Assembly: GCF_016919245.1 (NCBI RefSeq)
Contig: NZ_JAFEJA010000002.1
Span: 870,501 to 934,500 of the forward strand
Direction of reading: 5' to 3'
DNA length: 64,000 nt
Source: Streptomyces zhihengii
GTDB taxonomy: Bacteria; Actinomycetota; Actinomycetes; Streptomycetales; Streptomycetaceae
Every line of letters starts with the position of its first letter. Positions within the stretch are counted from its first letter, which is position 1. The position numbers and the translations under genes are program-made. Positions 44,250 through 53,567 of this stretch are shown in pieces. The notes under the pieces are model-generated. The model ran no database searches and was not told where the DNA came from. It was given only the letters and a program-made list of their open reading frames with translations.

Positions 44250-46346
44250 GTGGGCAGCGATGTGTTCCGTGCTGGCATCGCGGGTGAGAGCCGCGCGGAA
44301 GCGGCCCTGTCACCGCCGGGCGGGCTGATGGACCTGCTCGGGGTCGCCGCCGTCGTCCTCGACGCCGAGGGCCGGATCGTGCTCTGGAGCCCGCAGGCCG
44401 AGGAGCTGCTCGGCTACACGCCGCAGGAGGCCCTCGGCCGGCCCGCCGCTCGGCTGCTCGTCGCGGACGAGCACCTCGACCTGGTGCTCGACCTCTTCCA
44501 GCAGGTCATGGAGAGCGGCGAGGGCTGGGAGGGCGTCTTCCGGGTCCACCACAAGGACGGTTCGACCCGGCTGCTGGAGTGGCGCAACATGCGCCTCCAG
44601 GACGACACCGGCAACCTCTACGCCCTCGGCCTCGCCCAGGACCAGGCCACCCTGCGCCGTGTCGAGCGGGACCTCGCCCTCTCCGTCCGTCTCGTCGACC
44701 AGTCGCCGATCGGGCTGGCCGTGCTCCGCCCCGACCTGCGGTACGTGGCCGTCAACCCCGCCCTGGAGCGCATCGGCGGGCTGCCCGCCGAGGAGCTGCT
44801 CGGCCGCAGTTTCCGCGAGACGCTGCCGTTCGGCGACGCCGACCGGCTGGAGGCGGCCCTGCGGGAGGTCCTGGCCACCGGGACGCCGCTGCTGGACCGG
44901 CATGTGGTCGGGCGGATCCGCGCCGAACCGGCCGGGGAGCGCGCCTGGTCGGTGTCGCTGTACCGGCTGGAGGACCCGGGCGGGCGCGTGATCGGCGTCG
45001 CCGTGTCCGTCGTGGACGTCACCGACCGGCACCGGGCGGCCATCGAGGCGGAACGGGCCCGCAGCAGGCTCGCGCTCATCGCCGACGCCTCCGTGCGCAT
45101 CGGGACGACGCTCGACCTGGAGCAGACCGCCCGCGAACTCGCGGACGTGGCCGTGCCCCGCCTGGCCGACGTCGCGGCCGTCGACGTGCTCGACCGGGTG
45201 CTCGCCGGGCCGGGCGGCCCTCCGGGCCCCGACTCCGACGAAGGGCATGTGCTGATCCGCGCGCTCGCCGTCGCCGCGGCCTTTCCCAGCGTCGCCGTCG
45301 ACGCCGCCGACCGTCCGGGCGAGCTCGCCCGCTACGACGCCGGCCGCCTGGTCACCCGGTGCGTCGCCACCGCGCGCCCGGTGGTGATCCCCGAGGTGTC
45401 CGCCGCCGATCTGCGGGTCATCGCCCGCGACGACCGCGCCGCCCGGCTGCTGGCGCGGGCCGGGGTGCACTCGTACATGGCGGTGCCGCTGATCGCGCGG
45501 GGCGAGGTGCTGGGCGCGATCGACCTCAAGCGGTGCCGCAACCCGGAGCCGTTCACCGAGGACGACGTGCTGCTCGCCGCCGAGCTCGCCTCCCGCGCCG
45601 CCGTCTGCATCGACAACGCCCGCTGGTACCGCGAGCAGCGCCAGACCGCGCTCACCCTCCAGCGCAGCATGCTGCCCGAGATGCCCCGGCGGCTGGTCGG
45701 GCTGGAGGCCGCCTCCCGCTACCAGCCCGCGCGGGCCGGGAGCGAGGTCGGCGGCGACTGGTTCGACGTCATCCCCATGGAGCGGGAGCGCACCGCGCTG
45801 GTGGTCGGCGACGTGATGGGCAGCGGGATCACCGCGGCCACCGCCATGGGGCGGCTGCGCACCGCCACCCAGACGCTCGCCCGGCTGGCCCTGGACCCCG
45901 CGGTGGTGCTCCGCCACCTCGACGAGATCACCGCCGGGCTCGACCCGTACATCGCCACCTGCATCTACGCCGTCTACGACCCGCACCGCGCCCAGTGCTG
46001 CATCGCCAACGCGGGGCATCTGCCGCCGGTGCTGGTGCGGCGGGGCTGCGCGCCGCGGCTGCTGGACCTGCCGTCGGGGACGCCGCTCGGTGTCGGTCAG
46101 GTGGGCGGCGTCCCGCTGCGCAGCATCACCGTCGGCCTCGATCCCGGCGATGTGCTGGTGCTGTACACGGACGGCCTGGTGGAGACGAGGGACCAGGACA
46201 TCGACGCCCGGCTCGGGACGTTGACGGGGCTGCTCCAGACGGTGGACGCGACGCTCGGTGACACGTGCGAGCGGCTGCTGAGCGCCCTGCGCAGGCCGGA
46301 CACGCCCGACGACGTCGCCCTGCTGATGGCCCGCGTCACGGGCTGA
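44250..46346 (+). CDS. PAS-PAS-GAF SpoIIE/RsbU-type serine phosphatase
   Basis: A 698-residue cytoplasmic signalling protein. PAS 1 is at about 25-140 ('VVLDAEGRIVLWSPQAEELL'), PAS 2 about 145-260 ('VLRPDLRYVAVNPALERIGG'), GAF about 270-455, and a PP2C/SpoIIE domain about 475-698. The phosphatase shows 'GSEVGGDWFDVIPMER', 'VVGDVMGSGITAATAMGRLR' and 'LYTDGLVETRDQDI', the metal-binding and catalytic motifs. Such proteins dephosphorylate anti-anti-sigma factors in actinomycetes. GTG 44250 is chosen because AAGGAG lies 5 nt upstream; GTG 44244 would overlap that site. Confidence 0.92.
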   Translation: MGSDVFRAGIAGESRAEAALSPPGGLMDLLGVAAVVLDAEGRIVLWSPQAEELLGYTPQEALGRPAARLLVADEHLDLVLDLFQQVMESGEGWEGVFRVHHKDGSTRLLEWRNMRLQDDTGNLYALGLAQDQATLRRVERDLALSVRLVDQSPIGLAVLRPDLRYVAVNPALERIGGLPAEELLGRSFRETLPFGDADRLEAALREVLATGTPLLDRHVVGRIRAEPAGERAWSVSLYRLEDPGGRVIGVAVSVVDVTDRHRAAIEAERARSRLALIADASVRIGTTLDLEQTARELADVAVPRLADVAAVDVLDRVLAGPGGPPGPDSDEGHVLIRALAVAAAFPSVAVDAADRPGELARYDAGRLVTRCVATARPVVIPEVSAADLRVIARDDRAARLLARAGVHSYMAVPLIARGEVLGAIDLKRCRNPEPFTEDDVLLAAELASRAAVCIDNARWYREQRQTALTLQRSMLPEMPRRLVGLEAASRYQPARAGSEVGGDWFDVIPMERERTALVVGDVMGSGITAATAMGRLRTATQTLARLALDPAVVLRHLDEITAGLDPYIATCIYAVYDPHRAQCCIANAGHLPPVLVRRGCAPRLLDLPSGTPLGVGQVGGVPLRSITVGLDPGDVLVLYTDGLVETRDQDIDARLGTLTGLLQTVDATLGDTCERLLSALRRPDTPDDVALLMARVTG

Positions 46347-46410
46347 ACCGGCCCCGCGAGCCCGGCCCCGTACGGCCTCCCGGCATGCCCCGGCGGTGCG
46401 TGGGCCCGTC

Positions 46411-47277
46411 TCACCCCGCCGGGGGGTCGCCCTCCAGGCGGCGCAGGCGCTCCGCGTCGCAGGTGCGCGGGCAGGTGGCGCACGCCTCGGCCGGGGCGAC
46501 CGTGTAGTGGAGGCAGCAGCCGAGCCGGGTCCTGGTCGGGTGCCGCCGGCCGTCCCGCCCCGTCAGGGTGCGGAAGTCCGCGCCGCCGGGGAAGGGGCCG
46601 AGCGGACCGGGCAGCAGTTCGCCGGCCGCCCGCACGGCGTGCTCCTCCTCGCCCAGCATCCGCCCGAGGTACCAGACGGCCGACACCAGGTCGTCGCCCG
46701 CCATGCCCCACAGGGCGCGCGGTCCGCGCCGCAGCCGGGGCCCGAGCGCCGCCAGCAGGGGGCGGACCTGGCCGGTGACGGCCACGCGCAGTTCGGCGCG
46801 CAGCGCCTCCTCGTCGTGCACCACGCGCACGCCGGGCAGCGCCGCTGCCGGGTCGTCCGGCAGGCAGGCGAAGGCGCCCGGCACCACCTCGAAGGCGTCG
46901 TCGGCGAGCCGGGTGCGCACGTCGCCGGAGCGCAGCAGCGGTACCCGGCGCTCCAGGTACCAGGGGCCGCTGACGATCAGTGAGACCGCCCAGAGCATGG
47001 CGTGCAGGGTGCGGGAGGCGGCGACGTCGGGGCGGGGCGTGCGGCCGTGGCGCGCGCGGATACGTTCCGCCTCGGCGTCGAGGAGGGTGTCGAGGAGTTC
47101 GGGCCGCAGCACCAGTTCGGCGGCGTCCGTCCAGCCCTGGCGCACGGGGGAGGGCGGTTCGGCGACGGTGAGGTCGAGCGCCGGGCAGAGCGCGGCGAGA
47201 CGCCGGTGGACCGGGGCGAGCAGGGCGGCGGCGCTCACCGAGGGGCGGGCGGGGGCCGACGCCGGGGCCGGGATCAC
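46411..47277 (-). CDS. FhuF-like (2Fe-2S) ferric-siderophore reductase
   Basis: A 288-residue protein ending with 'CCLHYTVAPAEACATCPRTC', i.e. the C-C-x10-C-x2-C iron-sulphur motif of the FhuF C-terminal domain. The middle ('MLWAVSLIVSGPWYLERRVP') matches FhuF-like reductases. These cytoplasmic proteins reduce Fe3+ in imported siderophores to release Fe2+. The gene is divergent from the siderophore operon, with a palindromic iron-box-like site 62 nt before its start, so both should respond to iron. Confidence 0.87.
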   Translation of the reverse strand: MIPAPASAPARPSVSAAALLAPVHRRLAALCPALDLTVAEPPSPVRQGWTDAAELVLRPELLDTLLDAEAERIRARHGRTPRPDVAASRTLHAMLWAVSLIVSGPWYLERRVPLLRSGDVRTRLADDAFEVVPGAFACLPDDPAAALPGVRVVHDEEALRAELRVAVTGQVRPLLAALGPRLRRGPRALWGMAGDDLVSAVWYLGRMLGEEEHAVRAAGELLPGPLGPFPGGADFRTLTGRDGRRHPTRTRLGCCLHYTVAPAEACATCPRTCDAERLRRLEGDPPAG

Positions 47278-47338
47278 GGGGGGACTCCTCGTACGGGCAG
47301 GGGGGAGCGCGCACCGCGGCAGAGCGCCGCGGGGGCCG

Positions 47339-47358
47339 GAGTAAGGGTCACCTTACTC
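47339..47358. promoter_or_regulatory. Second candidate iron-regulator palindrome before the FhuF-like gene
   Basis: A 20-bp palindrome gagtaagg-gtca-ccttactc lies upstream of the minus-strand reductase gene. It resembles a diverged DmdR/IdeR box, but the half sites differ from the consensus, so the assignment is tentative. Confidence 0.5.
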
Positions 47359-47412
47359 ATAAACCGGCGCGATGATCGCGAACCCCGGCCCGGGCGCGCC
47401 GAGTTGGCGGAA

Positions 47413-47431
47413 TAAGGCTTGCCTAACCTAA
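47413..47431. promoter_or_regulatory. Iron box (DmdR/IdeR-type) upstream of the siderophore operon
   Basis: taaggcttgcctaacctaa on the plus strand; its complement ttaggttaggcaagcctta matches the 19-bp consensus TTAGGTTAGGCTAACCTAA at most positions. It is located about 130 nt before the ATP-grasp gene, in the shared region with the FhuF-like gene. Confidence 0.88.
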
Positions 47432-47561
47432 GCTCACCGGTCATGACCAGCGACTCGCCGGCCATGACCGGGAACGGGACCCCGCCGGGTGCCGTCCGCC
47501 CTCTCCTTGCGTGCGCGCGGAAGTGATCCCTCGGCTGTGACCCCCCGGAAGTGACCCCCTG

Positions 47562-48764
47562 ATGCAGCTCCACCTGCTCGCCCTCAACCCGACCGACTCC
47601 GTCACGGAGGGCTTCCTGCCCGCCGCGCGCGCCATGGGACTCGACCTCACCGTGCTCACCGACCAGCCGGACGCGCACCGCGCCGCGTACCCGGACACCG
47701 AGGTGACCGGCTGCGACGTCCGCGACTTCCGTGCCGTGATCAGCGCCCTGTCGCAGGGCCCCGCCCCCGGCGCCGTCTTCACCAACAGCGACCACCTCCA
47801 GGCCCAGGCCGCGCTGGCCGCCGACTGGTTCGGCCTGCCCGGCAAGGACTGGCGCGCCGCGCTGTGCGCGAAGGACAAGGCCCAGATGCGCCGCCGGCTC
47901 GCGCGGGCGGGCGCCGACACCGTGTGGGCCGCCGAACTGCCCGCCGACCGCGAGCCGGCCGGCGTCCTCGACGGGCTCGCCGCCCCCGGCGTCCCGTACC
48001 CGTGCGTCGTCAAACCGCGCGAGGGCGTGGCCGGCGAGGACGTCGTCCGCGCGGACGACCGGGCCGCGCTCCTCGCGCACTGCGAGCGCGTCCGGGCCCG
48101 CCGGCCGGGGGCCGCGCTGGTGGTGGAGGAGTTCCTGCCGGGCGACCTGTGCACCCTGGAGACCCTCGGGGACGGCCGGACGCTGCATGTGCTGGGCGGC
48201 TTCCGCACCGAGCTGTCGCCGCCGCCCCACTTCATCGAGGAGCGCCTCACCTTCGTGCCCGCCCACCCCGCGCCGGTGGTCGGCCAGGTGCTGGCGCAAC
48301 TGGAGGCCCTGGGCGTCGGGTTCGGCGCCTGCCACACCGAGTTCGTCGTCCACGAGGGGCGCGCCCGCCTCATCGAGGTCAACTACCGGGCCATCGGCGA
48401 CCAGTGCGACCTGCTCCTCGCCGAACTGCTGGGCATCCCCTACTTCGAACTGGTCCTCGCCACCCATCTCGGGCGCCCGCTCCCCGGCGACCTCGGCGCG
48501 CGCACCGGCCGCGCCGCCCGGCTCGACTACCCGTGCGCCGACCGCCCCGGCACCCTGACGGCCGCCCCGGGCCCCGCCGACCTCACCCTCGGGGACGTCC
48601 GCCTGACGTACCGTCCGGCGCGCGAGATCGGCGAGTGGCGCGACGTCCACCACAGCAACCGTGACTTCCTCGGCATCGTGCGCGCCGTCGGCGACAGCAC
48701 GGAGAGCGTCGACCGGGCCGTGGACGGCTTCCTCGCGGGCCTCCACTGGGAGATCACCCCGTGA
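47562..48764 (+). CDS. ATP-grasp siderophore ligase (PvsA-like)
   Basis: A 400-residue ATP-grasp protein, soluble. Landmarks are 'VPYPCVVKPREGVAGEDVVR' (ATP-binding lysine and loop), 'GAALVVEEFLPGDLCTLETL', and the metal-binding 'ARLIEVNYRAIGDQCDLLLA'. It is the first gene of an operon whose next three products are two IucA/IucC synthetases and a PLP decarboxylase, the composition and order of vibrioferrin genes pvsA-B-D-E. PvsA-type ligases are proposed to make the small amide building block (alanine with 2-oxoglutarate in vibrioferrin). The substrate here is inferred only from this parallel. The start codon ATG 47562 has no strong Shine-Dalgarno. Confidence 0.82.
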   Translation: MQLHLLALNPTDSVTEGFLPAARAMGLDLTVLTDQPDAHRAAYPDTEVTGCDVRDFRAVISALSQGPAPGAVFTNSDHLQAQAALAADWFGLPGKDWRAALCAKDKAQMRRRLARAGADTVWAAELPADREPAGVLDGLAAPGVPYPCVVKPREGVAGEDVVRADDRAALLAHCERVRARRPGAALVVEEFLPGDLCTLETLGDGRTLHVLGGFRTELSPPPHFIEERLTFVPAHPAPVVGQVLAQLEALGVGFGACHTEFVVHEGRARLIEVNYRAIGDQCDLLLAELLGIPYFELVLATHLGRPLPGDLGARTGRAARLDYPCADRPGTLTAAPGPADLTLGDVRLTYRPAREIGEWRDVHHSNRDFLGIVRAVGDSTESVDRAVDGFLAGLHWEITP

Positions 48765-50512
48765 GCCCGGCCGGCGACGGCCCGGCCGCCGCGCTGCTGC
48801 TGCGGGTGCTGGGCGCGCTGCTGCGCGAGGACGCCGCCGGGCTGCGCAGCCGCACCACCGCCTGCCCCGCGCCGGACGGCGTCTGGCTGCGGCTGGCGGG
48901 CGGGGGAGACGCGGAGACGCTGCTGCTGCCGGTGCGCGAGGACGGTTTCCAGGGCGAGTGGACGGCCCGGCTCCCGCTGCTGCGCCGGGAGGGCTCCGGC
49001 ACCGACCTGACCACCTGCGACGAGGTGCTCGCCGCGCTCGCCGCCCACGCGGACCCGGCCGACCGCCCCGGGTTCGGCGCCTTCGCCCGCGAATGCCGCC
49101 ACGCCCTCGAAGCGGCCCGCCTCCACACCGCCACCGACCCCGCGACGGCCGCCGCCCTCGGCGACCGGTACGGGCCCGACCCGGCCGGCTGGACGGGCCC
49201 CGCCGCGTCGCTCGCCTTCGACACCCTCGCCGCGCGCACCGACCACCCCGTGTACCCGGCCTCCCGGAGCCGCACCGGCCTCGGCGAGGCCGAACTGCGC
49301 GCCTACGCGCCCGAGTTCCATCCGTCGTTCGCCCTGCGGCTGCTGGCGCTCCCCGCCGGGGCCGTCACCTCGGCGGGGAGCGCCGCGGCCGGCGCGCTGC
49401 CCGTGGCACCGTCCGCCGCGGGCCTGCCGGCACGGCTCGACGCCGGGCACGTGCTGCTGCCCGTCCACCCGCTCACCGCCGACGGCCCGCTGCGGGACGC
49501 CCTGCGCGCCAGCGGCCTGGAGGGCCGCGCCCACCTGGCGCCCCCGGGGCACGGGCCCACCGTGGTGCCCACGCTCTCCATGCGGACCGTCGCCCTGGCG
49601 GCCGACCCCCGCGTCCACGTCAAACTGCCGCTCGCCACCGCCACCCTCGGCCTGCTGAACCGGCGCACCGTCAAACCCGGCACCCTGCGCGACGGGGCCG
49701 CCGGACAGCGGCTGCTGGAGGCCGTCGTCGCCCGCGAACCGCGCTTCCGCGACACGGTCCTGCTCGCCGACGAGAGCGCGTACGCCCACGCCGGCCACGA
49801 GCTGCTCGCCGCGCTGACCCGCACGCTGCCCGCCGCCGTCCGGGGCGCGACGGTGGTCCCGCTCGCCGCCCTGCTCGCGCCCGCACCCGCCGGGGGCCTG
49901 GTGATCGACCACCTCGCCCGCCGGCACTTCGCCGGGGACCCGCTCGCCCTCCTCGACGCCCTGCTCACGCTGCTGTTCGACTGGGGGACCACGCTCTTCG
50001 GCTACGGCATCGCCCTGGAGTCGCACCAGCAGAACGTCTCCCTGGTGCTCGACCCCGCCGCCGCCCACCCCGTACGGCTGCTCCTCAAGGACAACGACGG
50101 CCCGCGGGTCAACACCGTCCGGCTGCGCGCCCGCCTCGGCGCCGCCGCCCCCGGTCCCGCCTTCGACGACCCCCGCGTGCTGTGCGCGGACGACGGTCCG
50201 GTGGCCGACCTGTTCACCACGATCACCCTCCATCTGTGCGCCGGCGCCTACGCCTTCGGCCTCGCCGCCCACGGCCGCGCCCCGCTGGCGGACCTGCTGC
50301 GCCTGGTGCGCGACCGCCTGCGCGAGGCCGTCGGGCGGCTCGGCTCCGCGCACGGCGGCGACGTGCTGCGCGCCCGGGTGCTGGACGCGCCCGGGCTGCC
50401 CGTGAAGGCCATGGTCACCGCGGGATCCCTGCTCACCAAGGCCCGGTCGGGCGCGAGCGACGTCAACAAGCACTACACCACCGGCCCCAACTACCTGCCG
50501 CGGGAGGCATGA
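48761..50512 (+). CDS. IucA/IucC-family NIS synthetase 1 (PvsB-like)
   Basis: A 583-residue NRPS-independent siderophore synthetase. ATP and carboxylate-binding landmarks are 'PVHPLTADGPLRDAL' (HP motif), 'PTLSMRTVALAADPRVHVKL' and 'TLFGYGIALESHQQNVSLVL' (ESHxQN), plus the FhuF-like/IucC C-terminal domain ending 'VNKHYTTGPNYLPREA'. The family adenylates a citrate-type carboxylate and condenses it with an amine or alcohol. It starts with GTG 48761, overlapping the ATP-grasp stop by 4 nt. By position it corresponds to PvsB. Confidence 0.92.
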   Translation: MSPAGDGPAAALLLRVLGALLREDAAGLRSRTTACPAPDGVWLRLAGGGDAETLLLPVREDGFQGEWTARLPLLRREGSGTDLTTCDEVLAALAAHADPADRPGFGAFARECRHALEAARLHTATDPATAAALGDRYGPDPAGWTGPAASLAFDTLAARTDHPVYPASRSRTGLGEAELRAYAPEFHPSFALRLLALPAGAVTSAGSAAAGALPVAPSAAGLPARLDAGHVLLPVHPLTADGPLRDALRASGLEGRAHLAPPGHGPTVVPTLSMRTVALAADPRVHVKLPLATATLGLLNRRTVKPGTLRDGAAGQRLLEAVVAREPRFRDTVLLADESAYAHAGHELLAALTRTLPAAVRGATVVPLAALLAPAPAGGLVIDHLARRHFAGDPLALLDALLTLLFDWGTTLFGYGIALESHQQNVSLVLDPAAAHPVRLLLKDNDGPRVNTVRLRARLGAAAPGPAFDDPRVLCADDGPVADLFTTITLHLCAGAYAFGLAAHGRAPLADLLRLVRDRLREAVGRLGSAHGGDVLRARVLDAPGLPVKAMVTAGSLLTKARSGASDVNKHYTTGPNYLPREA

Positions 50513-50518
50513 CCGACG

Positions 50519-52330
50519 ATGCCCAGCACCACCCCCCGCCCCCTGTCCCGCACCGTCTCCCGGCCCGCGCACCCCGCACGGCCGGACGGAGCCGCACCCG
50601 AGCACGGCGAGGGCGACGGGACGGCGCCGCCTCCCGCGGTCCCGTCCGCCGACGACGCCGTCGCCCACACCCTGCTCAACTGCCTGGTCCGCGAGGTCTC
50701 GGGCCCCGAGGGGCAGACCTCGGTCGCCGACGGCCGGCTGACCCTGCGCCTCCCGCGCCGCGGCGCCACCCTGCGCGTCGCCCTGCGCCGCACCTCGCGG
50801 ACCGGCCACCACCGCTTCACCGGCCCCGTCGCCGAGGAGCGCGACGGCGGCTGGACACCCGTCACCTGGCAGCGGCTCGCCGAGCACGTCCACGCCGAAC
50901 TCACCCTGCGCAGCGGGGTCGTCAACGACGAGTTCCTCGCCCAGCTCGCCGCCGGCCACCGCGCGGTCCGCACCGCCCTCGCCGCCCCCCGGCGCACCCA
51001 CGGCGGCGGCGCCCTCGCCGCCTACCTCGCCTCCGAGCAGTCGCTCCTCCTCGGCCACCGCTTCCACCCCACGCCCAAGGCACACGGCGGCGACCCGGAC
51101 CGCTGGGCGGCCTACGCACCCGAGGCCGGGGCCGCGTTCGGGCTGCGGCTGCTCGCCGTCCGTGAGGAGCTGACGGCCGAGGAGTGCGCCGAGCCCGGGG
51201 CCGCGTCCCCGCTCGACCGGCTCGGCGACGCCCCGCCCGGCTACCGGCTGCTCCCCGCCCACCCCTGGCAGTACGAGCTGCTGCGCGAACGGCCCGCCCT
51301 GCGCGCGGCGCTGGCCCGCGGCGACGTCCTCGACCTGGGGACGGGCACGGTGCCCTTCGTGCCGACCGCGTCGGTGCGCACCCTGTACGACGGCGAGACC
51401 TTCCTCAAGTTCAGCCTCGACGTCCGCATCACCAACTGCGTCCGCAAGAACGCCCACTACGAGCTCAGCGGCGCGGTCGCGCTCACCCGGCTGCTGCGCC
51501 CCGCGCTCGACGACCTTGCCGCCCGCTTCCCCGGGGCGGCCGTCCTGCGCGAACCGGCCTACCGCGGCCTCGCCCTCCCGGGCCCCGGCGGCGCCCCCGA
51601 CCGCGACCTGCTCGAAGGCTTCGGCGTCATCGTCCGCGAGGGTCTCGGGGCCCGCCAGCGCGCGGGCACCACCGCGCTGCTCGCGGCCGCCGTCGCCGAC
51701 GAGTACCCCAACGGGCCGGGCCGCGTCCGCCACCTGCTCGCCGGCCGGGGCTCCGCCGCGGCCCTCGACTGGTGGCGCCGCTACCTGGACCTGCTGGTGC
51801 CGCCGGTGCTCGCGGCCTACTTCGACCACGGCCTCGTCCTCGAACCCCATCTGCAGAACGTGGTGGTCTGCGTCGACGGCGACGGCCTGCCCGCGCAGGT
51901 CCTGCTGCGCGACCTCGAAGGCGCGAAGCTGCTGCCCGGCCCGCACGCGCGGGCCCTCGCCGCGCTGCCGCCCGACGTCGCCGGCCCGCTCACCTACGAT
52001 CCGGCCCGCGGCTGGCACCGGGTCGTCTACTGCCTGCTCGTCAACCACGTCGCCGAACTCCTCGCCGCGCTCGCCGACCGCCATCCGCGGCTGGAGGACG
52101 CCCTGTGGCAGGAGGTCCGCGGGGTGCTGGCCCGCTGCGCCGGCGGGCACCGCCCCGCGCGGCCGGAGCTCACGGCGCTGCTGGACGGTGCGCGCCTGCC
52201 CGCCAAGGCCAACCTGCTGACCCGCTGGCGGCGGGACGCGGACCGCGACGCCGGCTACGTCCTCATCGACTCGCCCTTCGCCCCGCGGCGACCGGTGGCC
52301 GCGGCGACGCCCGGGACGGAGGCCGGGTGA
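50519..52330 (+). CDS. IucA/IucC-family NIS synthetase 2 (PvsD-like)
   Basis: A 603-residue synthetase of the same family as the previous gene but clearly diverged. Landmarks are 'HPTPKAHGGDPDRWAAYAPE', 'LLPAHPWQYELL', 'FVPTASVRTLYDGETFLKFS', 'LEPHLQNVVVCVDGDG' and 'LPAKANLLTRWRRDADR'. The first about 45 residues are low-complexity and may be dispensable. It lies 6 nt after the first synthetase and shares a GTGA overlap with the decarboxylase. In the vibrioferrin scheme PvsD couples citrate with serine, and the product is then decarboxylated by the next enzyme. Confidence 0.92.
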   Translation: MPSTTPRPLSRTVSRPAHPARPDGAAPEHGEGDGTAPPPAVPSADDAVAHTLLNCLVREVSGPEGQTSVADGRLTLRLPRRGATLRVALRRTSRTGHHRFTGPVAEERDGGWTPVTWQRLAEHVHAELTLRSGVVNDEFLAQLAAGHRAVRTALAAPRRTHGGGALAAYLASEQSLLLGHRFHPTPKAHGGDPDRWAAYAPEAGAAFGLRLLAVREELTAEECAEPGAASPLDRLGDAPPGYRLLPAHPWQYELLRERPALRAALARGDVLDLGTGTVPFVPTASVRTLYDGETFLKFSLDVRITNCVRKNAHYELSGAVALTRLLRPALDDLAARFPGAAVLREPAYRGLALPGPGGAPDRDLLEGFGVIVREGLGARQRAGTTALLAAAVADEYPNGPGRVRHLLAGRGSAAALDWWRRYLDLLVPPVLAAYFDHGLVLEPHLQNVVVCVDGDGLPAQVLLRDLEGAKLLPGPHARALAALPPDVAGPLTYDPARGWHRVVYCLLVNHVAELLAALADRHPRLEDALWQEVRGVLARCAGGHRPARPELTALLDGARLPAKANLLTRWRRDADRDAGYVLIDSPFAPRRPVAAATPGTEAG

Positions 52331-53565
52331 CCGCCCCCACCGCAGCCGTCCGCGACCTCGCCCTCGCGCTCCCGTCCCGGGACCTGCCCGCCTACCTCTA
52401 CGACCTGGACGCCCTCGGGGCCCACGCCGCCCGCGTCCGCGCCGCCCTGCCGGAGCGCGTCGAGCTGTACTACGCGGCCAAGGCCAATCCGGAACCGCGG
52501 CTGCTGGAGACCCTCTCGCCCCACTGCGACGGCTTCGAGGTGGCCTCCGGCGGCGAACTCGCCCATGTGGCCGCCGCCGTGCCCGGCCGCCCGCCGGCCT
52601 TCGGCGGACCGGGCAAGACACCGGACGAGATCCGCTCCGCGCTCCGCGCGGGGATCCACCGGATCCATGCCGAGAGCCTCCATGAGCTGCGCGTCCTGGC
52701 CCGGCTCACCGACGGCCCCGGCCGCCCCCTCGGCGTCCTGCTGCGGTTCAACCTGCCCCTCGACCCGGAGACCGCGCGCGGCAGCGCCCTCGCCATGGGC
52801 GGCACGCCCAGCCCGTTCGGCATCGACCCGGCCGACGCCGACGAGGCGGTGCGCCTGGTGACCGGTGCGCCCGGGCTCGCGCTGCGGGGCGTGCACGCCC
52901 ACCTGGCCAGCGGACTGGACGCCCCCGCCCTGCTGTCGGTCGCCCGCTCCGTCGTCGGGTGGGCCGAGGAGCTGACCGCCCGTCACCGGCTGCCGCTGCA
53001 CGAGGTGAACATCGGCGGCGGCATGGGCGTGGACTACGCCCGCCCCGGCGACCGCTTCGACTGGACCGCCTACGGGCACGGCCTCGGCGAGCTGCTCGCC
53101 TCCCGCCCCGGACTGCGGCTGCGCGTCGAACCGGGCCGCGCGCTGACCGCCTACTGCGGCTGGTACGCGACCGAGGTGCTGGACGTGAAGCGCAGCCGGG
53201 ACGAGGACTTCGCCGTGGTCCGCGGCGGCACCCACCATCTGCGCACCCCCGCCACCAAGGGGCACGACCAGCCCTGCACGGTGCTGCCCGTCGGCACCTG
53301 GACCGAGCCCTGGCCCAGGCCCGCGGCCCGGTCCGGCCGCGTCACGCTCACCGGCCAGCTCTGCACGCCCAAGGACGTCCTCGCGCGCGGGGTCCCGGCC
53401 CCCGGGCTGCGGGCCGGGGACCGGGTCCTCTTCGGGCTCGCCGGCGCCTACGCGTGGAACATCTCGCACCACGACTTCCTGATGCACCCCCGGCCCGGCT
53501 TCCACTTCCTGGGCACGGACGGCGGTCCGGCCCCCGGGCCCACGGTCCCGGGGGCCGGCACCTGA
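52327..53565 (+). CDS. Fold-type III PLP-dependent decarboxylase (PvsE/SbnH-like)
   Basis: A 412-residue enzyme of the ornithine/diaminopimelate decarboxylase fold. The PLP lysine is in 'VELYYAAKANPEPRLLETL' (about residue 52), followed by 'FEVASGGELAHV', 'HAHLASGLD', and the phosphate-binding 'VNIGGGMGVDYA'. 'LRVEPGRALTAYCGWYAT' and 'GLAGAYAWNISHHDFLMHP' complete the site. In staphyloferrin B (SbnH) and vibrioferrin (PvsE) pathways such enzymes decarboxylate a citryl-amino acid conjugate. It starts with GTG 52327, overlapping the synthetase stop. A hairpin ends the operon right after it. Confidence 0.9.
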   Translation: MTAPTAAVRDLALALPSRDLPAYLYDLDALGAHAARVRAALPERVELYYAAKANPEPRLLETLSPHCDGFEVASGGELAHVAAAVPGRPPAFGGPGKTPDEIRSALRAGIHRIHAESLHELRVLARLTDGPGRPLGVLLRFNLPLDPETARGSALAMGGTPSPFGIDPADADEAVRLVTGAPGLALRGVHAHLASGLDAPALLSVARSVVGWAEELTARHRLPLHEVNIGGGMGVDYARPGDRFDWTAYGHGLGELLASRPGLRLRVEPGRALTAYCGWYATEVLDVKRSRDEDFAVVRGGTHHLRTPATKGHDQPCTVLPVGTWTEPWPRPAARSGRVTLTGQLCTPKDVLARGVPAPGLRAGDRVLFGLAGAYAWNISHHDFLMHPRPGFHFLGTDGGPAPGPTVPGAGT

Positions 53566-53567
53566 CC

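Noticed and set aside
46388..46424. Inverted repeat between the convergent phosphatase and FhuF-like genes as a terminator
   Set aside because: Only 9-bp arms with a long loop, and the second arm lies inside the reductase coding end. Too weak to list.
48527..52621. Minus-strand open frame of 1,364 codons opposite the siderophore genes
   Set aside because: Gly/Arg/Val/Gln low complexity, an antisense shadow. The plus strand has intact NIS synthetase motifs and GTGA overlaps.
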